A program made the position numbers and the translations under genes. Of a stretch of 64,000 bases of DNA, positions 7,793 through 16,615 are shown piece after piece. The notes under the pieces are model-generated. The model did no database searches. It was not told the DNA's origin and was given only the letters and a program-made list of their open reading frames with translations. This stretch comes from Oceanospirillaceae bacterium (GTDB taxonomy: Bacteria > Pseudomonadota > Gammaproteobacteria > Pseudomonadales > Oceanobacteraceae). How positions within the stretch are numbered: the first letter of the stretch is position 1; each line of letters opens with the position of its first letter. The stretch lies in the NCBI GenBank assembly GCA_024234265.1, contig JACKOM010000004.1, positions 186,001 to 250,000 on the forward strand, in the 5' to 3' direction.

Positions 7793-8740
7793 ATGGTAAA
7801 AAGCCTGCCCCTATTTCTGCTTTTATTTCTTACTGCCTGTAACGATGGCAAAGCACCCGCCAGTGTCAGCGAGGTTGCTGTGCAGGGCATTTATTCAGGA
7901 TGCCTGAGTGAAGATGGCCAATACGCCCTGATTGGCTCGATTCACCACGGTGGCAGTTACTGGCAAACCAGCAAAAAAGAACGCCTCTACGACTGGAACC
8001 ATAAATCCGGGGAAAAAACCGGTATTTTATTTTGCGCCATCAGCGCCGATCAGAAATTTGCCGCCACATCTGATGCGCGCCAAATAGCCCTGTGGAATAC
8101 GCAAAATGGCCAGGCGGTATGGTTGTGGGAAGCACCGGCAGAAATCCGCGCCATGGCTATCAATCAGCAGGGCAACATTGCCCTGCTCGGCATGAACAAT
8201 TACGAAGCAGCGGTATTTGATATTCAAAATGGTGGTGTACTGCGTAAATTACGCCATGAAGGTGTAGTGCAGGCCGTTGCCATCAGCCATGACAGCCAGC
8301 TCGCCGTCACCGGCGGGGATGATTCATTAATGCGGGTCTGGGAATTAAAAACCGGAAAAATGTTGTTTGAGCAACGGCTGGATAATCAGATTAAAGCGGT
8401 GGCCATCAGCCCTGATAATAAACAGGTATTTGCCTCAAGTTATCTGGGTAAAAGCTATGTCTGGGATGTCAGCAGCCAAAAAGTTATCAGCGAAATTGTA
8501 AAATCCTCCGGGCACTACATCAGTGCGCGTTTTTCCGCTAACTCCTCACAGCTGCTGACCGGCACCGCCTCCGGCCTGATTCAATTATGGGATTTACCGG
8601 GCGGCAAAGAAAAGATGCGCTGGCAGGCAACCCCGCTTAATCCCTGGAGCGCAATTAAAACCCAGGTGCTCGATGTGGCCTTTGCTCAGGGTGCCTACTG
8701 GGCTATAGGTGCAAACGGGCGTTTATATAAATTCCAATAA
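7793..8740 (+). CDS. WD40-repeat lipoprotein
   Basis: 315-residue protein with a lipoprotein signal peptide (LPLFLLLFLTAC; lipobox LTAC) followed by a beta-propeller made of WD40-like repeats ending in IALWNTQNG, MRVWELKTGKM, SYVWDVSSQKV and IQLWDLPGGKE. It is probably anchored to a periplasmic membrane face and mediates protein contacts; the partner is unknown. ATG at 7793 is preferred over 7784 and TTG 7769, because AGGA (7780-7783) is spaced 9 bases from it and cannot serve 7784. It lies 47 bases after rsd and may be co-transcribed. It ends 2 bases before the convergent gene at 8743. Confidence 0.85.
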   Translation: MVKSLPLFLLLFLTACNDGKAPASVSEVAVQGIYSGCLSEDGQYALIGSIHHGGSYWQTSKKERLYDWNHKSGEKTGILFCAISADQKFAATSDARQIALWNTQNGQAVWLWEAPAEIRAMAINQQGNIALLGMNNYEAAVFDIQNGGVLRKLRHEGVVQAVAISHDSQLAVTGGDDSLMRVWELKTGKMLFEQRLDNQIKAVAISPDNKQVFASSYLGKSYVWDVSSQKVISEIVKSSGHYISARFSANSSQLLTGTASGLIQLWDLPGGKEKMRWQATPLNPWSAIKTQVLDVAFAQGAYWAIGANGRLYKFQ

Positions 8741-8742
8741 AC

Positions 8743-9198
8743 CTATTGGGCTTCTAAGGTTTTATTACGCTGTTCCGCGGTTTTTTTAATTTGCTCAACC
8801 TGCTTCAGTAATTGCGGCACATCACCTAAGGATGCATGTTCCGGAATCTGCGGATGTGCAAGTGATTCGTCAGCCCCTTCGTCTTCCTCTTTATCAGCCA
8901 CCGCAACATGGGGTAAACGGTTCTGGCTGATCTGTAACTGATGTTTTTGCGCTGCCGGTGTTTGGGCTTTATCCGAATAATGCCAAATGCCTTTTTCATC
9001 CTGCCAACGGTAAACCTCTGCGGTTTTAGGTAATTCCGGGCGACTGTCCGGCAGTACCTCCGAAACGTTATGAGCGACGGTCCCTAAACCCAGGCTCTGC
9101 AAGGTGAGCATGGGACTGCCATCTGGCTTTTTCATAAAAAATGGTGCCGCGAGTGCGAGAACCACAATAAACAGTAACAGCTTGATAAAAAGCTTCAT
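8743..9198 (-). CDS. DUF4124-type membrane-anchored protein
   Basis: 151 residues. An N-terminal hydrophobic helix (residues 3-21) probably anchors the protein in the inner membrane. A DUF4124 core follows around residues 62-80 (EVYRWQDEKGIWHYSDKAQ), then an acidic Pro-rich stretch and a charged C-terminal helix (LLKQVEQIKKTAEQRNKTLEAQ) that may form a coiled coil. DUF4124 proteins are common in gammaproteobacterial envelopes, but their function is not established. It is divergent from the ParA-like gene at 9325. Confidence 0.8.
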   Translation of the reverse strand: MKLFIKLLLFIVVLALAAPFFMKKPDGSPMLTLQSLGLGTVAHNVSEVLPDSRPELPKTAEVYRWQDEKGIWHYSDKAQTPAAQKHQLQISQNRLPHVAVADKEEDEGADESLAHPQIPEHASLGDVPQLLKQVEQIKKTAEQRNKTLEAQ

Positions 9199-9324
9199 GG
9201 TTAATCCTTTATTAAATGAATGTTAGTGAGCCGTCACATTCCTTTTGGTCGGCGCCATAGCCTTGTATCAACTATGTTTATAAAATATGCAGCCTTAGTG
9301 AATTAAGCACGGCATAATACACCC

Positions 9325-10089
9325 ATGTTATGGAAAATTGACAGGCAGCCAATGGACGATAAGAGCGGCGTAAATATCCTGCAGCAAACCGGGGCACCCC
9401 AGAGCCGTATTGTTCTGCAGAACACCGTATTCAGAATACTGATAGCCAACGCCAAAGGTGGCTGCGGTAAAACTACATTGGCCACCAACCTGGCTTCCTA
9501 CTTTGCCAAACAAGGCCATAAAACCGCATTGGTCGATTATGATCCGCAGGGCTCAAGTAACGAATGGGCCCAAGCGCGGGATAAATCTTTGCCGGAAATT
9601 TACAGTGTGGCGGCCTACCGTAAAACCGGAGTAAACAGCACCCGCAGTTTTCAACTGAAAGTCCCGTCCAATACCACCCATGTAATTTATGACACCCCGG
9701 CGGGTTTAAGTGGCAATGAACTGTCCGATCTTATCCGCCAGTGCGATGTGATTTTAATGCCGGTAATTCCGTCCTCTATCGACATGCGCGCTGCAACCGG
9801 ATTTATCCGTGACGTTTTACTTTCACAAGGTTTCCGCCGTCAGCCAAAACCGATTGCAGTAATCGCCAACCGGGTTAAACGCAATACTCTCGGTTACAGT
9901 AAACTCGCCATCTTCCTTAATAGTCTTAACATTCCTTTTATTACCAGCCTGCGTGACACACAACATTACGTGCGAGCTGCTGAATATGGCATGGGAATAT
10001 ATGATTTCAGTTTTCAGGCAACCCAGGAAAAACAGGATTGGTCATCTCTGATTACCTGGTTAAGTCAGCACGCTCCGCAAAAAAAATAA
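9325..10089 (+). CDS. Orphan ParA/MinD-family ATPase
   Basis: 254-residue deviant Walker A ATPase: ANAKGGCGKTTLATNLA (about residues 37-53), VDYDPQGSSNEWA (Walker A' region with the P-Q-G triad) and VIYDTPAGLSGN (Walker B). Such proteins position DNA or protein cargos. No parB or obvious cargo gene is adjacent, and the true chromosomal parAB is not here. An N-terminal extension of about 35 residues precedes the ATPase core; ATG at 9352 is an alternative start. The stop codon overlaps the terminator that separates it from algP. Confidence 0.85.
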   Translation: MLWKIDRQPMDDKSGVNILQQTGAPQSRIVLQNTVFRILIANAKGGCGKTTLATNLASYFAKQGHKTALVDYDPQGSSNEWAQARDKSLPEIYSVAAYRKTGVNSTRSFQLKVPSNTTHVIYDTPAGLSGNELSDLIRQCDVILMPVIPSSIDMRAATGFIRDVLLSQGFRRQPKPIAVIANRVKRNTLGYSKLAIFLNSLNIPFITSLRDTQHYVRAAEYGMGIYDFSFQATQEKQDWSSLITWLSQHAPQKK

Positions 10090-10116
10090 CCCAATTTGTC
10101 TAAATCGGGTTATTTT
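10085..10116 (+). terminator. Terminator overlapping the end of the ParA-like gene
   Basis: Stem AATAACCC-ATTT / AAAT-GGGTTATT with one internal mismatch, then a T run. Its 5' arm includes the stop codon of the preceding gene. Confidence 0.8.
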
Positions 10117-10182
10117 GCAAAAAAATTTGCCTTTTTATTTTAATTTACCGATTTATGTTCTAGATAATAAAAGCCGGCTACG

Positions 10183-10188
10183 TATAAT
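10183..10188 (+). promoter_or_regulatory. Candidate -10 box for algP
   Basis: TATAAT 32 bases before the algP start codon, within an AT-rich leader; the -35 region is poor. Confidence 0.4.
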
Positions 10189-10219
10189 TGCCCGGTCCAT
10201 TGAGCTTATGAGGTGACCC

Positions 10220-11326
10220 ATGGCCGCACGCAAAAAAGCACCCGCTGCAAAAGCTGCAGCAAATCCTGTAGAAACTCTGAAAGCTGAAATTGCAAAACTG
10301 CAAGGCCAGCTCGAAGCTGCCCGTAAAAAAGTAATCGCTGATCAGGAAAAAGCTGCTGCTAAAGCAAAAGCTGATGCTGACAAAGCGGCCAAGGCTGTTG
10401 CCGGCGCTAAAACTGCTGTTGCCGCTGTTGCTGCAAAAGTAAAAGCGAAAAAGACTCCGGTTAACGCTAAACAATTAGCTGCTGCCAAAGCAAAACTGTC
10501 TGCTGCAGTAGCTGCTGACAAAACTGCAAAAGCTGCTGAAAAGGCTGCAAAAGCCGCTATCAGCGCTTCCCGGTCCGAAGCAAAAGCTGCCGCTAAAGTA
10601 GCTAAACAAATCGCTAAAATTCAGCAAGCCGCTGAAAAGGCTGAAAAAGCTGCCGCTAAAGCCGCTGCTAAAAAAGCCGCTGCTGCTGATAAAGCTGCCG
10701 CTAAAAAAGCTGCCGCCAAAGCGAAAAAAGCCACTACTGGTAAACGTGGTCGTCCAGCTAAAGCCGCTGCTGCTAAACCAGCTGCCGCTGCAACTGCTAA
10801 AAAACGTGGTCGTCCAGCCAAAGCCGCTGCTGCTAAACCAGCTGCCGCTGCAACTGCTAAAAAACGTGGTCGTCCAGCCAAAGCCGCCGCTGCTAAACCA
10901 GCTACCGCTGCAACTGCTAAAAAACGCGGTCGCCCAGCCAAAGCTGCTGCCGCTAAACCAGCTGTAAAAACTGAAGGTGCTGCTAAAAAACGCGGTCGCC
11001 CAGCCAAAGCTGCTGCCGCTAAACCAGCTGTAAAAACTGAAGGTGCTGCTAAAAAACGCGGTCGCCCAGCTAAAGCCGCTGCCGCTAAACCAGCTGTAAA
11101 AGTTGAAGGCGCTGCTAAACGTGGCCGTCCAGCCAAAGCTGCTGCCGCTAAACCAGCTGCCAAAAAAGCTGACGGTGCTGCCAAAAAACGTGGTCGTCCA
11201 GCTAAAGCCGCTGCCCCTGTAGCTGCTAAATCAGCTGCTGCTCCAGCACCTGTTGCCGCTCCTGCTGCACCAGTAGCAATGCCAGAAACTACTGTAAAAA
11301 GTATTTTCGGTGAATCTGCTGAATAA
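10220..11326 (+). CDS. algP: Histone H1-like DNA-binding protein AlgP
   Basis: 368 residues made almost wholly of Ala, Lys, Pro and Arg. The N-terminal half is an Ala/Lys-rich helix, possibly coiled coil (VETLKAEIAKLQGQLEAARK). From residue 175 there are eight copies of KRGRPAKAAA, whose RGRP cores resemble AT-hooks, separated by AAKPA-rich linkers. In Pseudomonas the matching protein AlgP (AlgR3) is a histone-like regulator linked to alginate genes; here it more likely acts as a general nucleoid protein. GAGGTG lies 5 bases before the ATG. Its position between rsd/algQ and the TIGR02444 and ABC-F genes matches the Pseudomonas order. The GCT/AAA-biased repeat DNA makes the copy number likely to vary between strains. 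Confidence 0.9.
   Translation: MAARKKAPAAKAAANPVETLKAEIAKLQGQLEAARKKVIADQEKAAAKAKADADKAAKAVAGAKTAVAAVAAKVKAKKTPVNAKQLAAAKAKLSAAVAADKTAKAAEKAAKAAISASRSEAKAAAKVAKQIAKIQQAAEKAEKAAAKAAAKKAAAADKAAAKKAAAKAKKATTGKRGRPAKAAAAKPAAAATAKKRGRPAKAAAAKPAAAATAKKRGRPAKAAAAKPATAATAKKRGRPAKAAAAKPAVKTEGAAKKRGRPAKAAAAKPAVKTEGAAKKRGRPAKAAAAKPAVKVEGAAKRGRPAKAAAAKPAAKKADGAAKKRGRPAKAAAPVAAKSAAAPAPVAAPAAPVAMPETTVKSIFGESAE
10742..11217 (+). repeat. In-frame tandem repeats of algP (60-63 bp units)
   Basis: Eight units beginning Lys-Arg-Gly-Arg-Pro-Ala-Lys. The first three are exact 60-bp periods with few base changes (10742, 10802, 10862); later units are about 63 bp with a VKTEGAAK linker. Confidence 0.9.
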
Positions 11327-11336
11327 TTAACGCAGA

Positions 11337-11807
11337 TTAAAAACAGCCCAGCCGCTCCATGAGTTGCTGGGCTTTTTCTTTTTCAGCATTTAATAACGCG
11401 CTACCCAGATATAAATGCAGATTGATGGCCAACAAATCCTGCGTATCGTGGATTTCACAATCCGCCTCAAGAGAGGCTAATAATTCCTGTTCGTGCTGTT
11501 CTGCATCCAGCTCCTGCTGTTTAAGCTGTTGATAAACAGGATTTTCTTTTTCAGCCTGTAATTTCATCCGTGCTTCACGCAAGGGTTGCACCACGCTGCG
11601 TTGCCAGTGTTCGATGCCGGCCCGTCCGAGTAAATCCAGGTTTAATACACGCCCCTGACGGGTCAGATAGGCGCAAAACAACAGCACATTAATGTCAGCC
11701 CCCACATCCTGCCATTGCAACAGCACCTCGCGGGTTGCGGCATCCTGCCAGACATTTACGGAATACAGCCAGAATGGGTTCTGGCCCGGCTTTATGGCAT
11801 CATGCAC
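11337..11807 (-). CDS. TIGR02444 family protein
   Basis: 156-residue, mostly helical cytoplasmic protein. NPFWLYSVNVW, then LLQWQDVGADINVLLFCAYL near the N-terminus is the hallmark of the TIGR02444/DUF2390 family of proteobacterial proteins, whose function is unknown. The C-terminal half is acidic and helical (EQHEQELLASLEADCE). It converges with algP (10 bases between stop codons) and is divergent from the ABC-F gene, next to which it also lies in Pseudomonas. Confidence 0.8.
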   Translation of the reverse strand: MHDAIKPGQNPFWLYSVNVWQDAATREVLLQWQDVGADINVLLFCAYLTRQGRVLNLDLLGRAGIEHWQRSVVQPLREARMKLQAEKENPVYQQLKQQELDAEQHEQELLASLEADCEIHDTQDLLAINLHLYLGSALLNAEKEKAQQLMERLGCF

Positions 11808-11837
11808 GCCCTTACTCCCAGTTTGTTGTGTTTTGCC

Positions 11838-13751
11838 ATGATACGGTTACAGCAGATCAGTCTCCAGCGCGGCACCAAAGCCCTGCTGAATAACGCCGAC
11901 CTCACCATCCACGATAGCCATAAACTCGCGATTGTGGGTGCCAATGGTGCCGGTAAATCCAGTTTATTTAAGTTATTACTCGGTGAGCTGCACCAGGATC
12001 TGGGTGAATTATATATTCCGGTCAACTGGCGCATCGCGCATATGGCCCAGGAAGTAAAAGGCAGTGAGCAGTCGGCCCTGGATTATGTACTCGATGGCCA
12101 TAAAGTTTACCGCGATATCAGCAATGCCATTATCAAAGCCGAACAGGAACACCAGGACACTGAACTCGCCCGCCTGCACGGCGAATTTGAATTAATCCGC
12201 GGTTATCAGGTATCACCCATGGCGGCACAAATGCTTGCCGGCCTGGGTTTCCTGCAGAGCGATTTACAACGCCCGGTGGCGGATTTCTCCGGTGGCTGGC
12301 GCATGCGTTTAAACCTCGCCCGCGCCCTGATCATGCCATCGGATTTATTATTGCTCGACGAACCGACCAACCACCTGGATCTGGATGCTAGCTTGTGGCT
12401 GGAAAACTGGTTACAGCAATACGCCGGCACCCTGTTATTAATCAGCCACGACCGGGATTTTATCGACGAAGTTACCAACGGCATTGTGCATGTGCACGAC
12501 CTGCAACTGACCTATTACAGCGGTAATTATGCAGCTTTTGAAAACCGCCGCGCGGAACGCCTGGCCCAGCAGCAAAGCATGTATGAACAACAGCAGGCCC
12601 AGATAGCCCACCTGGAAAGTTTTATTAACCGCTTTAAGGCCAAAGCGAGTAAAGCCAAACAGGCCCAGAGCCGCGTAAAAGCCCTGGCACGTATGGAAGT
12701 GATTGCCCAGGCCCATGTGGACAGCCCTTTCCATTTCACATTCCCCAATCCGAATAAACAGTCCGATCCGCTCGTCAGCCTGAATAAAGCCGGCATAGGT
12801 TACGGCCAGCCTTTATTAAGCCTGGAAAAACTCGCCCTGCGCCCCGGTGATCGTATTGGCCTGCTCGGCCCCAACGGTGCCGGTAAATCCACCTTAATTA
12901 AAACCCTGGTGGGGGATTTACCCCTGCTCAGCGGGCAACGCAGCACAGGTGAATATTTAGGTGTAGGTTATTTTGCCCAGCACCAGCTCGATGCGATTGA
13001 TACCAGCGTCAGCCCCATGGATCAGTTACAACGCATGAACCCCGATGCCGACGAACAGAGCATCCGCAATTTCCTCGGTGGTTTTGGATTTCACGGCGAT
13101 CAAACCACGGAAAAATGTGATTCATTTTCCGGCGGTGAATTAGCCCGTCTCGCCCTGGCACGTGTTGCCTGGCTGCGCCCCAATTTATTAGTACTCGACG
13201 AGCCCACCAACCACCTGGATTTAGAAATGCGCCATGCCCTGACCATGGCCCTGCAGGATTATGAAGGTGCGATTGTGGTCGTCAGCCACGACCGGCATTT
13301 ATTAAGTAATACGGTTGATGGTTTCTGGCTGGTGGCCGATGGCGCGGTGCGCGAATTTGAAGGCGACCTGGATGATTACAAACTCTGGTTACGCCAGCGC
13401 CAGCAGGCCCTGAATAATCAGGGTAAAACGGCATCCAGCAGCGATAACGATAACAGCGCTGAAGCGCGTAAAGAGAAAAAACGCCGCGATGCGGAAATCC
13501 GCCAACAATTATCCCCCCTGAAAAAACAGGTGGAAAAACTCGAAGCGGCCATGGAAAAAACCCAGGCTGCCCTGGCAGCGGTGGAAGCCAAACTGGCGGA
13601 TGCGGATATTTACAGCGACAGCCGTAAAGCAGAATTACAAACCGCCCTGGCCGAGCAAATTAAACTCAGCAAAACCCTGGCGGATACTGAAGAAGAGTGG
13701 ATGTTAAAACTCGAAGAGCTGGAAACCCTGCAAAGCCAGTTGCAGGAATAA
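11838..13751 (+). CDS. ABC-F ATPase, YheS type
   Basis: 637 residues with two ABC nucleotide-binding domains and no membrane segments, the ABC-F pattern; these proteins act on ribosomes. Domain 1: Walker A GANGAGKSS, signature FSGGWRMRLNLARAL, Walker B LLLLDEPTNHLDL. An interdomain linker with a long charged helix follows (RLAQQQSMYEQQQAQ). Domain 2: GPNGAGKST, FSGGELARLALARV, LLVLDEPTNHLDL. A C-terminal charged coiled coil (RKEKKRRDAEIRQQ) completes it. Length and the start MIRLQQISLQRGTKAL fit YheS better than Uup. The open frame extends to 11715, but ATG at 11838 begins the conserved part. Confidence 0.93.
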   Translation: MIRLQQISLQRGTKALLNNADLTIHDSHKLAIVGANGAGKSSLFKLLLGELHQDLGELYIPVNWRIAHMAQEVKGSEQSALDYVLDGHKVYRDISNAIIKAEQEHQDTELARLHGEFELIRGYQVSPMAAQMLAGLGFLQSDLQRPVADFSGGWRMRLNLARALIMPSDLLLLDEPTNHLDLDASLWLENWLQQYAGTLLLISHDRDFIDEVTNGIVHVHDLQLTYYSGNYAAFENRRAERLAQQQSMYEQQQAQIAHLESFINRFKAKASKAKQAQSRVKALARMEVIAQAHVDSPFHFTFPNPNKQSDPLVSLNKAGIGYGQPLLSLEKLALRPGDRIGLLGPNGAGKSTLIKTLVGDLPLLSGQRSTGEYLGVGYFAQHQLDAIDTSVSPMDQLQRMNPDADEQSIRNFLGGFGFHGDQTTEKCDSFSGGELARLALARVAWLRPNLLVLDEPTNHLDLEMRHALTMALQDYEGAIVVVSHDRHLLSNTVDGFWLVADGAVREFEGDLDDYKLWLRQRQQALNNQGKTASSSDNDNSAEARKEKKRRDAEIRQQLSPLKKQVEKLEAAMEKTQAALAAVEAKLADADIYSDSRKAELQTALAEQIKLSKTLADTEEEWMLKLEELETLQSQLQE

Positions 13752-13758
13752 CAGGCAT

Positions 13759-13787
13759 AAAAAAAGCCGTCAGTGACGGCTTTTTTT
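13759..13787. terminator. Bidirectional terminator
   Basis: AAAAAAAGCCGTCA followed at once by its complement TGACGGCTTTTTTT with minimal loop, placed between convergent genes, so it probably serves both. Confidence 0.92.
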
Positions 13788-13798
13788 ATGGGTGCTGC

Positions 13799-14689
13799 TT
13801 AAGGCGCTTCGACAACAAAATCCGCACTGGTATTTTGTTTGGCCACCACAGTCACGTTCTGACTGGCGAGGCTTGTGAGGGTTTCTGTGCTCTCGGGATT
13901 ATCCACACCACAGAACACATGCAGGGTGTAATCACCCACCAGCAGGTAACCCACTTCAAAACGGTAAGCCGTATTTTCGGCGTCGTATTTCACCAGGGCA
14001 GATGCCACAGGGCCTGTGCCTTTATCCAGATTAATATCCTGCAGGGCGGCATCGCTGCCATCAAATACATACACGCTTGCAGCGGTTTCACCGCAACCGC
14101 TTAACAGGTTACTGTCCACAGTGCCGGACACATGACCCGCCTGCACCTGATCGATAATGCGGATAGTGGGGCGCAGTTTATAACCCTTGGTATTTTCCAC
14201 CAGGGATTTGGCCACATCAAAATCCAGTACAAAATCAGCGCTGCCATTGGCCGGCAGAATAAACGGGGAATGTAATTTCAGGCCGGTGTTTTCACCGCTG
14301 GGAATGGTCAGATCAAATAAACCGCCGCCCACCGTAGTTAATTGTGCAGGGGTAGTGGCATCAAGATGCAGACGTAACCATTCATATTTACCGGACGGCA
14401 CCTGGATATTATCCAGCAGCACAGTGCTGGCACTGCCCTGTAAATTCAGCAGATCAATTGCTGCTGTATCGGTGGTTTGCATATCGTCATCCACACCGGA
14501 TACTTCCACAGTAAAGGCTTTGCCACCGGCAGGTTTTAATTCGATGTAATCCAGGTTTATCACCAGGGATTCAACACCCACCACAGGGGCATCGGTCAGG
14601 CGCAGGGTCAACTGGCTACTGGAATCTGAGCTGTTATCACCGCAGGCCGCCAGGGCCAGGGCGACACCGCACATCAGGATTTTTTTCAT
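13799..14689 (-). CDS. DUF4382 lipoprotein
   Basis: 296 residues with a lipoprotein signal peptide (MKKILMCGVALALAAC, lipobox LAAC). The mature protein starts with a Ser/Asp-rich linker, then a DUF4382 domain (LTLRLTDAPVVGVESLVINLDYIELKPAG; IQVPSGKYEWLRLHLDA), a beta-rich fold found in secreted bacterial lipoproteins. The C-terminal half (HVSGTVDSNL; VYVFDGSDAALQD; LLVGDYTLHVFCG) looks like a second beta-sandwich with a carboxypeptidase-regulatory or Cna-B-like pattern. Its role is unknown. It shares a terminator with the ABC-F gene. Confidence 0.8.
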   Translation of the reverse strand: MKKILMCGVALALAACGDNSSDSSSQLTLRLTDAPVVGVESLVINLDYIELKPAGGKAFTVEVSGVDDDMQTTDTAAIDLLNLQGSASTVLLDNIQVPSGKYEWLRLHLDATTPAQLTTVGGGLFDLTIPSGENTGLKLHSPFILPANGSADFVLDFDVAKSLVENTKGYKLRPTIRIIDQVQAGHVSGTVDSNLLSGCGETAASVYVFDGSDAALQDINLDKGTGPVASALVKYDAENTAYRFEVGYLLVGDYTLHVFCGVDNPESTETLTSLASQNVTVVAKQNTSADFVVEAP

Positions 14690-14843
14690 GGAATTTGCCC
14701 CCAGGGTTGAAGATGGGGGCAGTATAAAAACTTATATTTTCAGGGAAAGAGGAGCAAAGGGGTTTATATGCAGGACGCGACACGGTTCCTGCACCGCAGT
14801 TAACTGCGTCCCATTTTGCCAGTAGCGAGGCGCGGCACAAAAA

Positions 14844-15311
14844 TCAGCCGCACAGATAAGTACCTGTGCCCACAGCGATTAATTCACCCTCTTCGTTTTT
14901 AAATTCCATACGGGTCACGGCCACTTTATTGCCGATACGCAAAATGGAGGCATGGGCAAAAAACTCTTTGCCTTTACCGGGGCGTAAATAATCCACGCGC
15001 ATATCAATGGTGCCGAGTTTGGCGAGGCGTTTGGGTTTTTCTTCCGGGGGCACGTCGCCCATACGTGCATAGGCGCCCATCAGGGCGATAGTGCCACCGG
15101 CCACATCTAATGCACTGGCGATCACACCACCGTGCAAAATACCCTGCAACCAGTTGCCCACCAGCTCGGGGCGCATATTGATTTTAAATACCGCCTCATC
15201 AAAACCCAGCTGATGGGGGGTGAGGCCGATGAAGCGGTTAAACGGAATCTGCTCCATAAAATTCATCGCCAGCCGGAATTCCGTATTCGACATGTGTTCT
15301 TTTTCGCTCAC
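14844..15311 (-). CDS. yigI: YigI-type acyl-CoA thioesterase (hotdog fold)
   Basis: 155 residues with the hotdog-fold block GNWLQGILHGGVIASALDVAGG (Asn, His and Gly in the active-site loop), then GTIDMRVDYLRPGKG and IGNKVAVTRMEFKNEEGELIAVGTGTY. The pattern is very close to E. coli YigI, a medium/long-chain acyl-CoA thioesterase. The start is a GTG at 15309-15311 with GGGGGAAG 4 bases upstream; ATG at codon 7 is an alternative. It is divergent from hemB. Confidence 0.87.
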   Translation of the reverse strand: MSEKEHMSNTEFRLAMNFMEQIPFNRFIGLTPHQLGFDEAVFKINMRPELVGNWLQGILHGGVIASALDVAGGTIALMGAYARMGDVPPEEKPKRLAKLGTIDMRVDYLRPGKGKEFFAHASILRIGNKVAVTRMEFKNEEGELIAVGTGTYLCG

Positions 15312-15570
15312 AACGCTTCCCCCTTTTTATCTGCTTATTCCAGTATGGCGCAAACACCCACGTAACCGCTGAAAACACCATCCATACCGCGGGCATTTTT
15401 CGCCATAGTGCTGCTGAAGGTAAGCGCATAAGCGGTCAGAAGCCTTAGCCATTTGCATCATTCTGGCAGTTATTGGCCAGGCAGCGATAACTAATTGCCT
15501 TGTATCAGGGCCAGTCGGGTTACAATTGTCATAATAGTTTTCTATTTTGCGGCCAGCCCGGAGACTCAAG

Positions 15571-16581
15571 ATGGCGTTCAACGATGCACAGCGTTTTTTC
15601 CCCGACACCCGTATGCGCCGCATGCGTGCGGATGACTTTTCCCGCCGTTTAATGCGCGAAAACGTGCTCACCGTGAATGACCTGATTTACCCGATGTTTA
15701 TTCTCGATGGCCAGAACCAGCGTGAAGGTATCGCCTCCATGCCGGGCATTGAGCGCCTGTCGATTGATCTCGCCGTACAGGAATGCAAGCTGCTGGCCTC
15801 CCTCGGTGTGCCTGCGGTGGCCCTGTTCCCGGTAACCCCCGCCAGCCACAAAAGTGAATTCGCCGAAGAAGCCTACAATCCCAACGGCATTGCGCAGCGT
15901 GCAGTAAAAGCGATCAAAGACGCCTGCCCGGATTTAGGTGTAATTACCGACGTGGCACTCGACCCTTTCACCACCCACGGCCAGGACGGCATCATTGATG
16001 CGCAGGGTTATGTGCTCAACGACCGCACCATAGACACCTTAGTGCAGCAGGCCCTGTCCCACGCCGAAGCCGGTGCCGATATTGTTGCCCCTTCCGACAT
16101 GATGGACGGGCGCATCGGTGAAATCCGTGCTGCCCTGGAAAGTGAGCGCCATGTGAATACCCGCATTCTGGCCTACAGCGCGAAATATGCTTCCGCCTAT
16201 TACGGCCCGTTCCGCGATGCGGTGGGCAGCGCCGGCAACCTCGGCAAAGGCAACAAATACACCTACCAGATGGACCCGGCCAACAGCAACGAGGCATTAC
16301 ACGAAGTGGGTCTGGATTTAGCCGAAGGCGCCGACATGATTATGGTAAAACCCGGCATGCCTTATCTGGATATCGTGCGTCTCGTGAAAGACACCTTCAA
16401 AGCCCCCACCTTTGTGTATCAGGTCAGTGGTGAATACGCCATGCACAAGGCCGCCGCACAAAATGGCTGGTTAGATAATGATGCCGTCATGATGGAATCC
16501 CTGATGTGTATTAAACGCGCCGGGGCCGATGCCATCCTGACTTATTTTGCAAAAGACGCGGCGATTTTATTAAACCGCTGA
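15571..16581 (+). CDS. hemB: Delta-aminolevulinic acid dehydratase (porphobilinogen synthase)
   Basis: Condenses two 5-aminolevulinate molecules to porphobilinogen in haem synthesis. 336 residues. The active-site Schiff-base lysines lie in ILAYSAKYASAYYGPFRDA and MIMVKPGMPYLDI. The metal site reads DVALDPFTTHGQDG, with Asp in place of the Cys triad of zinc enzymes, so this is the Mg-dependent type known from Pseudomonas. ATG at 15571 has GGAG 8 bases upstream; the frame is open to 15547 without support. It lies 34 bases before ppk. Confidence 0.96.
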   Translation: MAFNDAQRFFPDTRMRRMRADDFSRRLMRENVLTVNDLIYPMFILDGQNQREGIASMPGIERLSIDLAVQECKLLASLGVPAVALFPVTPASHKSEFAEEAYNPNGIAQRAVKAIKDACPDLGVITDVALDPFTTHGQDGIIDAQGYVLNDRTIDTLVQQALSHAEAGADIVAPSDMMDGRIGEIRAALESERHVNTRILAYSAKYASAYYGPFRDAVGSAGNLGKGNKYTYQMDPANSNEALHEVGLDLAEGADMIMVKPGMPYLDIVRLVKDTFKAPTFVYQVSGEYAMHKAAAQNGWLDNDAVMMESLMCIKRAGADAILTYFAKDAAILLNR

Positions 16582-16615
16582 TTGCCGCCGAACAGGAAAA
16601 TACACAGGTAGTGAC

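Noticed and set aside
10621..11184. 187-residue antisense frame in the algP repeats
   Set aside because: A mirror of the GCT/AAA repeat; the plus-strand protein has clear family identity and a ribosome-binding site.
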